48,151 bases of DNA from Bdellovibrionia bacterium (GTDB lineage: Bacteria; Bdellovibrionota; Bdellovibrionia; Bdellovibrionales; JAGQZY01). The stretch lies in the NCBI GenBank assembly GCA_030424665.1, contig JAUHWN010000014.1, positions 1 through 48,151 on the forward strand, given 5' to 3'. Shown here piece after piece: positions 39,633 to 47,140 of the stretch. The first letter of the stretch is position 1; each line of letters begins with the position of its first letter. Both the position numbers and the translations under genes were made by a program. Below the pieces are notes generated by a model, which saw only the letters and a program-made list of their open reading frames with translations, made no database searches and was not told the DNA's origin.

Positions 39633-41021
39633 ATGTATTCTGAGGTGAGTGAATTACAGGGTAAAAAAATCATGGTTGTCGGTTTGGCAAAAACGGGAGT
39701 CTCTTTGGCTAAGTTTTTGTGTAAGCACGGCGCTAACGTCACAATCAGTGACCATAAATCAAAAGCTGAATTGGCGAACAATTTGGAACTCATTGAAGAT
39801 CTGCAACTAGAGTACGACCTCGGTGGGCATACGCCCAAGAAGTTTCTTGAGCAAGATTTAATTATCTTGTCTCCGGGTGTCCCTCCGACACTCAAAATTT
39901 TCGACTATGCCCGTAGCCATGGAGTATTTGTTACGGGTGAGTTTGAGTTTGCGAATTGGTTTATCAAAGAACCAGTGATTGCGGTCACTGGGACCAATGG
40001 TAAAACGACGGTTGCCCGCCTCATTCACAAGATGCTCAAGTTGAGCAATGTCGATGTTTGGATCGGTGGAAATATTGGGACTCCGATGGTCGACTATTTG
40101 GCTCGCAGCCAACCGGCGCAAGTTTTGATTGCCGAAGTCTCTAGTTTTCAACTAGAGCACGTCCAGCGTTTTACACCACAAAATGTGGTCTTTACAAACC
40201 TGGCAGAGAATCACTTGGATCGTTATAAGTCTATGGAAGACTATATCAACGCCAAGAGAAGAATTTTCTTAAACACGAATCAGGCGACCACATCAATTCT
40301 CGATGCCGATGATAATGCGGTAGTTGAGCTCGCAAGAGATCCTTCTGTACAGAGAGGGCGAATTTTCTACTTCTCGAGAAAGCCATCTTTGGAACCACAA
40401 ATTATGAATATCGGTGGTGCTGTTGCAATCAATGATGAGTTGCGAGTGAGAACGGGCCCCGAGATCGAGTACTTTACAACGAAGAATATGCGCATGCGCG
40501 GTTCTCACTCTATAGAGAATTTCATGGCAGCCATTCTTGCTGCCAGAGAGCACGGTGCAACCCATGAAGCCATCCAAGAAGTTATCAATGAGTTTCGTGG
40601 ACTTGCCCACCGATTAGAGTATGTCCGTCGCGTTGGTGGAGTTGAGTTTTTCAACGATTCAAAGGCAACCAATGTCCATTCGGTGATAAGAGCACTTGAG
40701 TCTTTTGACGAAAACGTAATTCTTATCATGGGTGGTAAAGATACAAATCTTTGCTATGAACCTTTGCGCGATAAGATCAAAGCGAAAGTAAAGAACTTAA
40801 TTCTTTGTGGTGAAGCCAAAGAACGAATCAATCGCGACATTGGTGATATGTCCGAAACATTCTTGATAGGAACCTTTGAAGAAGCCATCCTAATCGCCTA
40901 TCAGAAATCGCGAATTGGCGACGTTGTACTCTTGTCTCCGGGTTGTTCGAGTTTCGATATGTTCGATAGTTACGAAGAGCGTGGTGATTACTTTAAAGGA
41001 ATGGTAAAAAACTTTAGATAA
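39633..41021 (+). CDS. murD: UDP-MurNAc-L-Ala D-glutamate ligase MurD
   Basis: 462 residues. An N-terminal Rossmann-like domain (IMVVGLAKTGVSLAKFL) precedes the ATP loop VIAVTGTNGKTTVARL, GGNIGTPM, VLIAEVSSFQLEHV, FTNLAENHLDRY, FNDSKATNVHSVIRAL and ILIMGGKDTN. MurD adds D-glutamate to UDP-MurNAc-L-Ala. It is the last gene of the middle dcw block: a terminator follows about 30 bases downstream, then the TIGR02147 island. Confidence 0.96.
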   Translation: MYSEVSELQGKKIMVVGLAKTGVSLAKFLCKHGANVTISDHKSKAELANNLELIEDLQLEYDLGGHTPKKFLEQDLIILSPGVPPTLKIFDYARSHGVFVTGEFEFANWFIKEPVIAVTGTNGKTTVARLIHKMLKLSNVDVWIGGNIGTPMVDYLARSQPAQVLIAEVSSFQLEHVQRFTPQNVVFTNLAENHLDRYKSMEDYINAKRRIFLNTNQATTSILDADDNAVVELARDPSVQRGRIFYFSRKPSLEPQIMNIGGAVAINDELRVRTGPEIEYFTTKNMRMRGSHSIENFMAAILAAREHGATHEAIQEVINEFRGLAHRLEYVRRVGGVEFFNDSKATNVHSVIRALESFDENVILIMGGKDTNLCYEPLRDKIKAKVKNLILCGEAKERINRDIGDMSETFLIGTFEEAILIAYQKSRIGDVVLLSPGCSSFDMFDSYEERGDYFKGMVKNFR

Positions 41022-41051
41022 GTTTTAATTTTAAAGTTCATTTAAGAATTC

Positions 41052-41079
41052 AAAAACCTCAGCCAAGGCTGGGGTTTTT
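41052..41079. terminator. Terminator after murD
   Basis: AAAAACCTCAGCC / GGCTGGGGTTTTT stem with a tight AA loop and one T-G wobble, followed by TTTTTTTA. The A-tract also gives a U-run on the minus strand, so it can serve the convergent TIGR02147 gene. Confidence 0.85.
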
Positions 41080-41109
41080 TTATTGTGGTGGAGGTTCTGA
41101 GTCAGAGAC

Positions 41110-41925
41110 TTAAGGGGTCCAATTAAAGAGGTCAAAGTTGATTTGATAGACTGTTTTGGCGGGTGCAGAGCTAACGACTTCTTTCGCTTTTTTTAGAAAC
41201 TTAATAAACTCGGCTTGAATTTGCGCCTTTGCTTCTGGTGAAGCAGAAAGTGTTGCCGAGAAAGAGTATTTCTCGTCTTCATCAAGTTCTGATAGTCGGT
41301 GAATACTTCGCATTCGAATCAAAGACTGGTGAGCCCAGGTCATCGGTGATTGATTGTCTAGATGAAATCCTTTCTGAAGTACTCGGTAGCTTCCTTTTGT
41401 GAACTCGACGAGTTCAAGTTTTTCAAGGGTGGCCAGAATAGATTGAACCTTCTTGCCACTCAGTTGCAGGTCTTGACCAATCTTTTTGGGATCCTTTTGG
41501 TATTCGGGAATTCCCAAGAGGACGTGCACAATTTTATTCAATGGATCCGAGTAATATTCCATTTGATAGGCGGGGCCAGAAGGTTTTTTTAGATCCAGGT
41601 TCTTTTCAGTACGTAAGTGGATTCGCCTAATACTTTCGATTTGGCTAAGTAGTTTCTCGCGGCGACTTTCTTTTGTGCAATGGTCTTTTTCCCGTAGAAG
41701 GATCAAGTAGTCCGTCTCGTTGTCATCGAGCTTCAAGGCTTCGGCCAGGGAGAAGCACTGATCACTACTCAAATTAGCCCTGGCTTTTAGGCAATTTGAT
41801 AGGTAGGTCGGTTGAATTTCGGCTTCTTTTGCCAGCTTTGCCTGGGTAAATGAGGGGTATTTGAGCTTTCGCTCTTTGAGGGTATCCCTTAAAAAGTCTA
41901 AATGATTCAGGTACTTATAAATCAT
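41110..41925 (-). CDS. TIGR02147-type HTH regulator (DUF4423)
   Basis: 271 residues. The N-terminal FLRDTLKERKLKYPSFTQAK, then LAKEAEIQPTYLSNCLKARA, is an XRE-like helix-turn-helix, and the centre-to-end part (YYSDPLNKIVHVLLGIPEYQ, VQSILATLEKLELVEFTKGS, and the C-terminal EFIKFLKKAKEVV) matches the TIGR02147/DUF4423 family, which contains a winged-helix and an alpha-beta C-terminal domain. The family is expanded in Bdellovibrio-like bacteria and Fibrobacter; ligands and targets are largely unknown. AAGGTAG precedes the ATG. It diverges from the secreted proteins at 42045 and 42485 across an AT-rich 119-base region and is the likely local regulator. Confidence 0.87.
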   Translation of the reverse strand: MIYKYLNHLDFLRDTLKERKLKYPSFTQAKLAKEAEIQPTYLSNCLKARANLSSDQCFSLAEALKLDDNETDYLILLREKDHCTKESRREKLLSQIESIRRIHLRTEKNLDLKKPSGPAYQMEYYSDPLNKIVHVLLGIPEYQKDPKKIGQDLQLSGKKVQSILATLEKLELVEFTKGSYRVLQKGFHLDNQSPMTWAHQSLIRMRSIHRLSELDEDEKYSFSATLSASPEAKAQIQAEFIKFLKKAKEVVSSAPAKTVYQINFDLFNWTP

Positions 41926-41981
41926 ATCTACCTTAGTTTATAAAAAATAAATTATTTCGACCTAAAATATTATTAATTAAT

Positions 41982-42009
41982 TTATCAATAATGCCCCGCG
42001 ATGTATAGT
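41982..42009 (+). promoter_or_regulatory. Predicted promoter of the secreted-protein pair
   Basis: TTATCA (41982-41987) and TATAGT (42004-42009) with 16-base spacing, about 36 bases before the ATG at 42045. The preceding 50 bases are AT-rich (TATTATTAATTAATTTAT) and could hold the operator of the divergent TIGR02147 gene. Confidence 0.5.
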
Positions 42010-42044
42010 CCGGATCCAAGATTAAACCTCATAAAGGAGAAATT

Positions 42045-42440
42045 ATGAAATCCCCCATTTTATTAATCATTTTGTTGTTCACTTTTTCATTAAACTCACA
42101 AGCTGCACCTCCCATTGGCTGGGGAGCCGATCCCTTACCTGACAATACGGTCGCAACTTGTGGCAATATCTATCTCATCAGTGATAAGGTTTCCGAACCC
42201 ATCGGCCCTCGTCATCGAGTTTCTGGGATCGATACTAATGGTCGAAAGTTTTCGGTCCAAGTAGGCCAGGATGTCTTTGAAAATGTAGAACTCTACGCAT
42301 CTCAGGATCCTTACTTTACCCTTAACGATTTCGTTGGTGGGAGCACACTACAACTTTTTTGGGGTGGCTATAAAAAGGCCTTTATTTCTTTTGAAAATGA
42401 ACCCCGAATTGAAATTGATTGTGAACTTGTAGACTTCTAA
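42045..42440 (+). CDS. Small secreted hypothetical protein
   Basis: 131 residues with a clear signal peptide (SPILLIILLFTFSLNSQA, cleavage about residue 20) and AAAGGAG before the ATG. The mature part has two cysteines (NTVATCGNIYLIS and IEIDCELVDF) that probably pair, and is predominantly beta. No family is recognised. It is the first gene rightward of the TIGR02147 regulator and 44 bases ahead of a lipoprotein gene, so probably an operon. The function is unknown. Confidence 0.75.
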   Translation: MKSPILLIILLFTFSLNSQAAPPIGWGADPLPDNTVATCGNIYLISDKVSEPIGPRHRVSGIDTNGRKFSVQVGQDVFENVELYASQDPYFTLNDFVGGSTLQLFWGGYKKAFISFENEPRIEIDCELVDF

Positions 42441-42484
42441 TTATGGATGGTTTTTTGCACCTAAATGCAGATTCGAGAATTACT

Positions 42485-44263
42485 ATGACGAATATTAGAA
42501 ATATTGTTTTTTACAGCATATTTATCACTCTCTCTCTCGTTGGATGTAAGCCTTCAGAAGGTGGCAATTCCAGGGAGAATGGGCCGGCCTTTTCTAGAAA
42601 CGCAATGCTTGTGGGTCAAATCGGTCCTGGTAGTGGAGTGAGTCCCAGTGCCCTACCCGGAGGGGGTAACAATCCCCTAGCCATGGGTGATTGGGAGAGT
42701 AGCGGCGGCGACGGAGTCGTTTGTCGTTCTGGTAACTCCGAAGAGATAAAGATTCTCGACGAGTGGGAGTTTCTTTCATATTCCACGAACTACGAAACGC
42801 AGTACGATTTTTCGAGTTATTTTAGTGGGGAAAAACTCACACCTTACGAATTTACGAGTGGGATGACTGGCAATGAAATCCTTGAGTTTGTTTTTACCCG
42901 GCTGTGGGAGCTGACGCCGCTTTTTGGACAACGTCTCGTGGATTTAAATCAGCGCTTCCCCTTAAAGGATTGGGTCGCTACCGATGAAGATATCGAAGTC
43001 AACGACAGTCAGCCCATTGCGGAACTCCCAAGCGAATGTAAACTCGTGCAAATTGCAAATCGAAAAACGCTCTCTACTGAAGGGCAAGTCCCAGAAACTA
43101 AGATTTATTACAATAAATCCCTTTTTGACCGGCTCAATGAATTTCAAAAGGCGATGTTGATGACCCATGAGTTTATCTACCTTTTGGCCAAAGAAGGCGG
43201 GCACCCCACTTCGGATAGCATTAGAAGACTCATCGCCTTTGTCTTCTCTAAAGAGTTTCACGATGTCGATGTTCCCAGTGAAGGGAGTTTTTCGGGACCT
43301 TACCGGGCCATGAGTTTTAGGCAGGTTCTCGACCCTCCCTTTGGCGATTACATGCGGTTTTTCTTGCAAGATGATGTTTACGGAGTCGATTCATCGGACA
43401 ATCCGATTTACAAAGCAACCATTGAGTTGATGAATTTCTTTCGCGCCAAAATGAAAACGTGTTTGGGTGAAGATTTTGATTCTCTTCCAGACTCCCAAGA
43501 TAAAAGAAGGACGAGAGGGAGATGTCAAAGTGAGGTTTTTTCTGATCAGGGAGTTTATACGGACCTGTCCCCTGAAGCCAATTTCGTCTATGTGACTCGA
43601 TTTGTTGATGATCGTGATTGGTTGCGACGGACCTGGAATTCCGAATGGATGTCCCTTCCTAAAAAATCAATGCTCGAAGAACGTGATAGCGATTGGCTCG
43701 GTCTTGTGGAGAAGTCCTGTGAACATCTAGATAAAAATACGGACTTTCAATTTATGGAACATCAAGAAAAGGCAAAGTTGTTCTGTCGAAATCTCGACAT
43801 TGAAGTCAGTCTACTGAGTGAGCGAGATGTGACTAGGAATTACTCCTGTGTCACCGACCCTTTAATGTTTCACTCCGGACAAAGTGAATCCATGTTAGTT
43901 TATCACGTGTCAGATCCGATGAATGGTGTCTACGTTGTCCATGAATTTAGTAAGCCCTTTGAAATCGTCGAAGAAAGTATTAGAAGTGTTTGGAAAGAGC
44001 ATGGCTACCGCAACCGAGAGTTTTACGCGGATTTTGTTTTCAAGTTCTCGGTGGATTCCGCTGACGATCTATTGAATTTGCAGTTCCTGGTGCAAAATAA
44101 CCCAGATATTATTGAGCGTGTTACCGACCAAAATGGAGAGAAGATTGATTCGGGTCAATGGTCAGTCATTGGTTCCACTTCTGAAGTCAGTCATTTGCAA
44201 ATCAAAACCGATTGCTTTGTCAGGGAACTCACGGCCAATAAAGAGGCGGCCTATATTCGATAA
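42485..44263 (+). CDS. Lipoprotein of unknown function with H-E-x-x-Y motif
   Basis: 592 residues from the ATG at 42485, which gives a proper lipoprotein signal (IFITLSLVGC, Cys21); the ATG at 42443 would bury it. The mature part starts Gly/Ser/Asn-rich, then SSGGDGVVCR and a large helical region with MLMTHEFIYLLAKEGG (His228, Glu229, Tyr232) followed by SIRRLIAFVF. The C-terminal 140 residues (YVVHEFSKPFEIVEESIRSV) look like a separate domain. The HExxY block reminds me of a recurrent motif in uncharacterised Bdellovibrio lipoproteins, but no enzyme activity can be claimed. It is co-directional with the small secreted gene and closed by a strong terminator. Confidence 0.75.
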   Translation: MTNIRNIVFYSIFITLSLVGCKPSEGGNSRENGPAFSRNAMLVGQIGPGSGVSPSALPGGGNNPLAMGDWESSGGDGVVCRSGNSEEIKILDEWEFLSYSTNYETQYDFSSYFSGEKLTPYEFTSGMTGNEILEFVFTRLWELTPLFGQRLVDLNQRFPLKDWVATDEDIEVNDSQPIAELPSECKLVQIANRKTLSTEGQVPETKIYYNKSLFDRLNEFQKAMLMTHEFIYLLAKEGGHPTSDSIRRLIAFVFSKEFHDVDVPSEGSFSGPYRAMSFRQVLDPPFGDYMRFFLQDDVYGVDSSDNPIYKATIELMNFFRAKMKTCLGEDFDSLPDSQDKRRTRGRCQSEVFSDQGVYTDLSPEANFVYVTRFVDDRDWLRRTWNSEWMSLPKKSMLEERDSDWLGLVEKSCEHLDKNTDFQFMEHQEKAKLFCRNLDIEVSLLSERDVTRNYSCVTDPLMFHSGQSESMLVYHVSDPMNGVYVVHEFSKPFEIVEESIRSVWKEHGYRNREFYADFVFKFSVDSADDLLNLQFLVQNNPDIIERVTDQNGEKIDSGQWSVIGSTSEVSHLQIKTDCFVRELTANKEAAYIR

Positions 44264-44295
44264 AAAAAAGCCTTAGTTGACCCTAAGGCTTTTTT
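44264..44295. terminator. Bidirectional terminator
   Basis: AAAAAAGCCTTAG (44264-44276) and CTAAGGCTTTTTT (44283-44295), a 13-bp stem with loop TTGACC, directly after the lipoprotein stop and facing the convergent secreted-protein gene. Confidence 0.9.
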
Positions 44296-44331
44296 GAATT
44301 CTCTCGCTATAAGAGATTTCTTAAATACCAA

Positions 44332-44751
44332 TTAAATTTTTGGCTCTGGAATTCGTTGGCAATTAGCAGAAAAAAGGTAGTTACCAAATTGCTGATGAAG
44401 AGATTGCCCGGGGCGTAGAATAATACGATCGAAAATATTTTCGGCATTACAATTCTTAAGAAGTGATTGTTGGCTGTTGTTACAAAGGTAGGCTTCGAAA
44501 ACTGGGTTTTCGCCACCAGTAAAAGTGTAAGCAATTCCAACTTCAGCGCCAAACTCAGGAATATCAACAAGTTTTTGATACTCTCTAAGGTCTGCTCGGT
44601 TATCAAATGAGTAACCTAAGCTGATTAAAAAGTTCCAACCAAAGCCACGATCTGGGCTCTTCGCTTTTAAAGCGGTTACTGAACAGAGTAAATCTGCCTG
44701 AGCCGATAAACTGGCCATTACAATTGCGCCAATAAGAATAAGTTTTTTCAT
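44332..44751 (-). CDS. Small secreted hypothetical protein
   Basis: 139 residues with a signal peptide (KKLILIGAIVMASLSAQA, about residue 19) and GGGAGG five bases before the ATG. Four cysteines in the mature part (LLCSV, YLCNN, KNCNAE, SANCQR) suggest two disulfides. Beta-rich middle (FGAEVGIAYTFTGGENPVFE). No family is recognised. It lies between the lipoprotein and ftsW, on the opposite strand, as the last gene of the accessory island. Confidence 0.75.
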   Translation of the reverse strand: MKKLILIGAIVMASLSAQADLLCSVTALKAKSPDRGFGWNFLISLGYSFDNRADLREYQKLVDIPEFGAEVGIAYTFTGGENPVFEAYLCNNSQQSLLKNCNAENIFDRIILRPGQSLHQQFGNYLFSANCQRIPEPKI

Positions 44752-44881
44752 AAAGCCTCCCTACTTGAGTGCCCAGAGGCTACTGGCCTATGGTCGGGTT
44801 GTCGAGAATTTAGGCCTATGACGCAAAGAAAACCGAGCCAGGAAACAATGCAAAAGCTTTGTACTAAATTCTAGTCCAGGA

Positions 44882-44910
44882 TCGACGGAGCTTGTCTAAG
44901 GGCATAAAAT
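44882..44910 (+). promoter_or_regulatory. Predicted promoter of ftsW
   Basis: TCGACG (44882-44887) and TAAAAT (44905-44910) with a 17-base spacer. The -10 box ends only six bases before the ftsW GTG, so the expected transcription start would coincide with the start codon and the mRNA may be leaderless. Confidence 0.45.
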
Positions 44911-44916
44911 AATTAG

Positions 44917-46032
44917 GTGAAATCTGACTTTAAATACGACCCCGTACTATTATTCTCCTGCCTTGCCCTTATGGGCCTCGGCTTAGTTCAGGTTTATTCA
45001 TCGTCCTATATCTTTGCCATCGAGAAGTATAACGATGGTTTCTTCTTTATTAAGAAGCAGTTTCTCTTCAGCTTTTTGGGAATTCTGATGATTTTTCTCA
45101 TTCCTCGGATTCCTTTTAAGTACATTAAGAACTATTCATTTCTTTTGTGGATCCTAGCGAGTTTTCTGATGGCTTTGACCTTCGTTCCCGGTATGGGCAT
45201 CAAGGCGGGGGGAGCGACGCGTTGGTTATCCCTGTTTGGAGGACTGCGTTTTGAGCCGGCTGAGCTTATGAAAATCGGGCTCGTCGCAATTCTAAGTACC
45301 TACATTATCCATAGGGACCATGTTTGGGGGCAGTGGAAATGGCCCATGCGAGTCATGGTTATTCTTTTCCCCATGGTCGGCCTCTTGTTGCAGCCTGATT
45401 TTGGAAGTTTCGTTCTGTGTTTAGCGGTCGTGCTCGCCCTGAGCTTTGCCTTTGGTCTACCGTGGAAACATATTATTACCTCTGCTTTAATTGTCATACC
45501 GAGTATTACGGCGCTCATATTAATGGCTCCCTATCGTAGAAAGCGTATCTTTGCCTTTCTCGACCCATGGTCGAATCCCGATAGCTCTGGCTTTCAGTTG
45601 ATTCAAAGTATGATGAGTTTTCACTCTGGTGGACTGACTGGAGAAGGTTTGGGAGAGGGGCAGGGAAAGCTTTTCTTTTTACCCGAGGCCCATACCGATT
45701 TTACTCTCGCCGTACTCGGTGAAGAAATGGGTTACATTGGATTCTTAGCACTATTAGCCCTCTATGCCTTGATCATTCTAAGGGGCTTTCAAATTTCATT
45801 TAATGCTAAGGATACTTTTTTAAAAGCCTTTTCCCTCGGGTTAACAATCGTTTTTGGATTATCCGTTTTTACAAATGTCGGCGTTGTATTAGGCCTTCTG
45901 CCAACTAAAGGATTAACTTTACCCTTTATGAGCTATGGTGGAAGCTCCCTGATATCGATGTGTTTTTTACTATCTCTTTTATTGAATGCCGAAGCCGAAT
46001 ATCGTAGAAACAATTCCTATGCAGGACGCTGA
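44917..46032 (+). CDS. ftsW: Septal peptidoglycan polymerase FtsW (SEDS)
   Basis: 371 residues, about ten TM segments, starting at GTG 44917 with no Shine-Dalgarno. SEDS signatures: LMGLGLVQVYSSSYIFA, GGATRWLSLFGGLRFEPAEL, LLQPDFGSFVL, PDSSGFQLIQSMMSFHSGGL with GEGLGEGQGK, LPEAHTDFTLAVLGEEMGYI and GLTLPFMSYGGSSL. FtsW polymerises lipid II glycan strands together with FtsI. It opens the last dcw block, followed by murG and murC. Confidence 0.94.
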   Translation: MKSDFKYDPVLLFSCLALMGLGLVQVYSSSYIFAIEKYNDGFFFIKKQFLFSFLGILMIFLIPRIPFKYIKNYSFLLWILASFLMALTFVPGMGIKAGGATRWLSLFGGLRFEPAELMKIGLVAILSTYIIHRDHVWGQWKWPMRVMVILFPMVGLLLQPDFGSFVLCLAVVLALSFAFGLPWKHIITSALIVIPSITALILMAPYRRKRIFAFLDPWSNPDSSGFQLIQSMMSFHSGGLTGEGLGEGQGKLFFLPEAHTDFTLAVLGEEMGYIGFLALLALYALIILRGFQISFNAKDTFLKAFSLGLTIVFGLSVFTNVGVVLGLLPTKGLTLPFMSYGGSSLISMCFLLSLLLNAEAEYRRNNSYAGR

Positions 46033-47140
46033 AATATTGAAAAAAGAAAAACGCGAAAGAGTAATCATAGCTGGTGGTGGTACGGGCGGACATATCTACC
46101 CAGGAATTGCCATTGCCAAGTCGATTCAAGAAAATCATCCAAATATTGAGGTTCATTTTGTTGGGGCCCACGGGGGACTTGAAGAGAAGATTATCCCCCA
46201 AGAAGGGTTTCCACTTCACTTGGTCCCCATTGGTAAACTTCACAGTAGTGTAGGGCGCCTGCAACAGCTTAAAACTCTCATTGGTTTACCCTTTGCGTTT
46301 CTCAAGAGTTTGTTTCTACTCATACGTCTACGACCAAAGGCCCTTTTAGGAGTCGGTGGTTTTGCTTCGGGTCCCATTATTTTTGTAGCTTCTCTTTTAA
46401 ACTTTCGAACCGTTCTCTGGGAACCCAATGCCGTTCCCGGTCTTGCCAATAGACTCCTCGCCCGGTGGGTTGATCTATGTCTCGTGGTGTTTAAGGATGC
46501 CACCAAGCATCTGAAAAATCCAAAGGTTCTACAATCGGGATTGCCGGTTCGACCCAACATGCAGCCTCATCCGAAGAAAAGAGACAAGTCCTATGGACCC
46601 ATTCGAATTTTAGTTTTTGGTGGCAGCCAAGGGGCCCACGCCATTAACGATGTTCTTTGTCGTCTATTGATCTCTAAACCGGCTTGGTTGGATCAAGTCG
46701 AAATCGTCCATCAAACAGGCCCCAAAGATTTTTCTGAAATCAATCAGGCCTACAAGGATTTGCCCAAGACAATATCAGTCTTCGAATATTTGCACGACAT
46801 GGATGCAAGAATGGCTTGGGCTGATTTTGTGATTTGCAGAGCTGGGGCGAGTACGGTGGCCGAAATTTGTGCTTGCGAGAAAGCTGCCCTATTTATTCCG
46901 CTACCAACGGCCGCGGATAATCACCAGCAAAAAAATGCAGAAGTTCTCGCTGTCCAAGGGGCAGCCCGAATTATTTTACAAAGAGATCTCAGCGAATCGA
47001 AACTCGAGGAAGTCATTAAGGACCTCATTGAAAATCCAGAGAGAATTAATGTCCTGGAAGAACGAGTTCGTGACTTTCAATATCCCAATGCTGCAGACCG
47101 GATTACGAGACAGCTCTTAGAGGAGGGTCTTAATGAGTAG
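46019..47140 (+). CDS. murG: Lipid II synthase MurG (GlcNAc transferase)
   Basis: About 373 residues. GT-B fold signatures: VIIAGGGTGGHIYPGIAIAK, VGAHGGLEEKIIP, GVGGFASGPIIF, WEPNAVPGLANRLLARW, VFGGSQGAHAIND and the UDP-GlcNAc site CRAGASTVAEI with TAADNHQQKNAE. It adds GlcNAc to lipid I at the inner membrane. The start is unclear: ATG 45986, ATG 46019 and TTG 46038 are all possible and none has a strong ribosome site; 46019 keeps the overlap with ftsW to 14 bases. It overlaps murC by 8 bases. Confidence 0.95.
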   Translation: MQDAEILKKEKRERVIIAGGGTGGHIYPGIAIAKSIQENHPNIEVHFVGAHGGLEEKIIPQEGFPLHLVPIGKLHSSVGRLQQLKTLIGLPFAFLKSLFLLIRLRPKALLGVGGFASGPIIFVASLLNFRTVLWEPNAVPGLANRLLARWVDLCLVVFKDATKHLKNPKVLQSGLPVRPNMQPHPKKRDKSYGPIRILVFGGSQGAHAINDVLCRLLISKPAWLDQVEIVHQTGPKDFSEINQAYKDLPKTISVFEYLHDMDARMAWADFVICRAGASTVAEICACEKAALFIPLPTAADNHQQKNAEVLAVQGAARIILQRDLSESKLEEVIKDLIENPERINVLEERVRDFQYPNAADRITRQLLEEGLNE

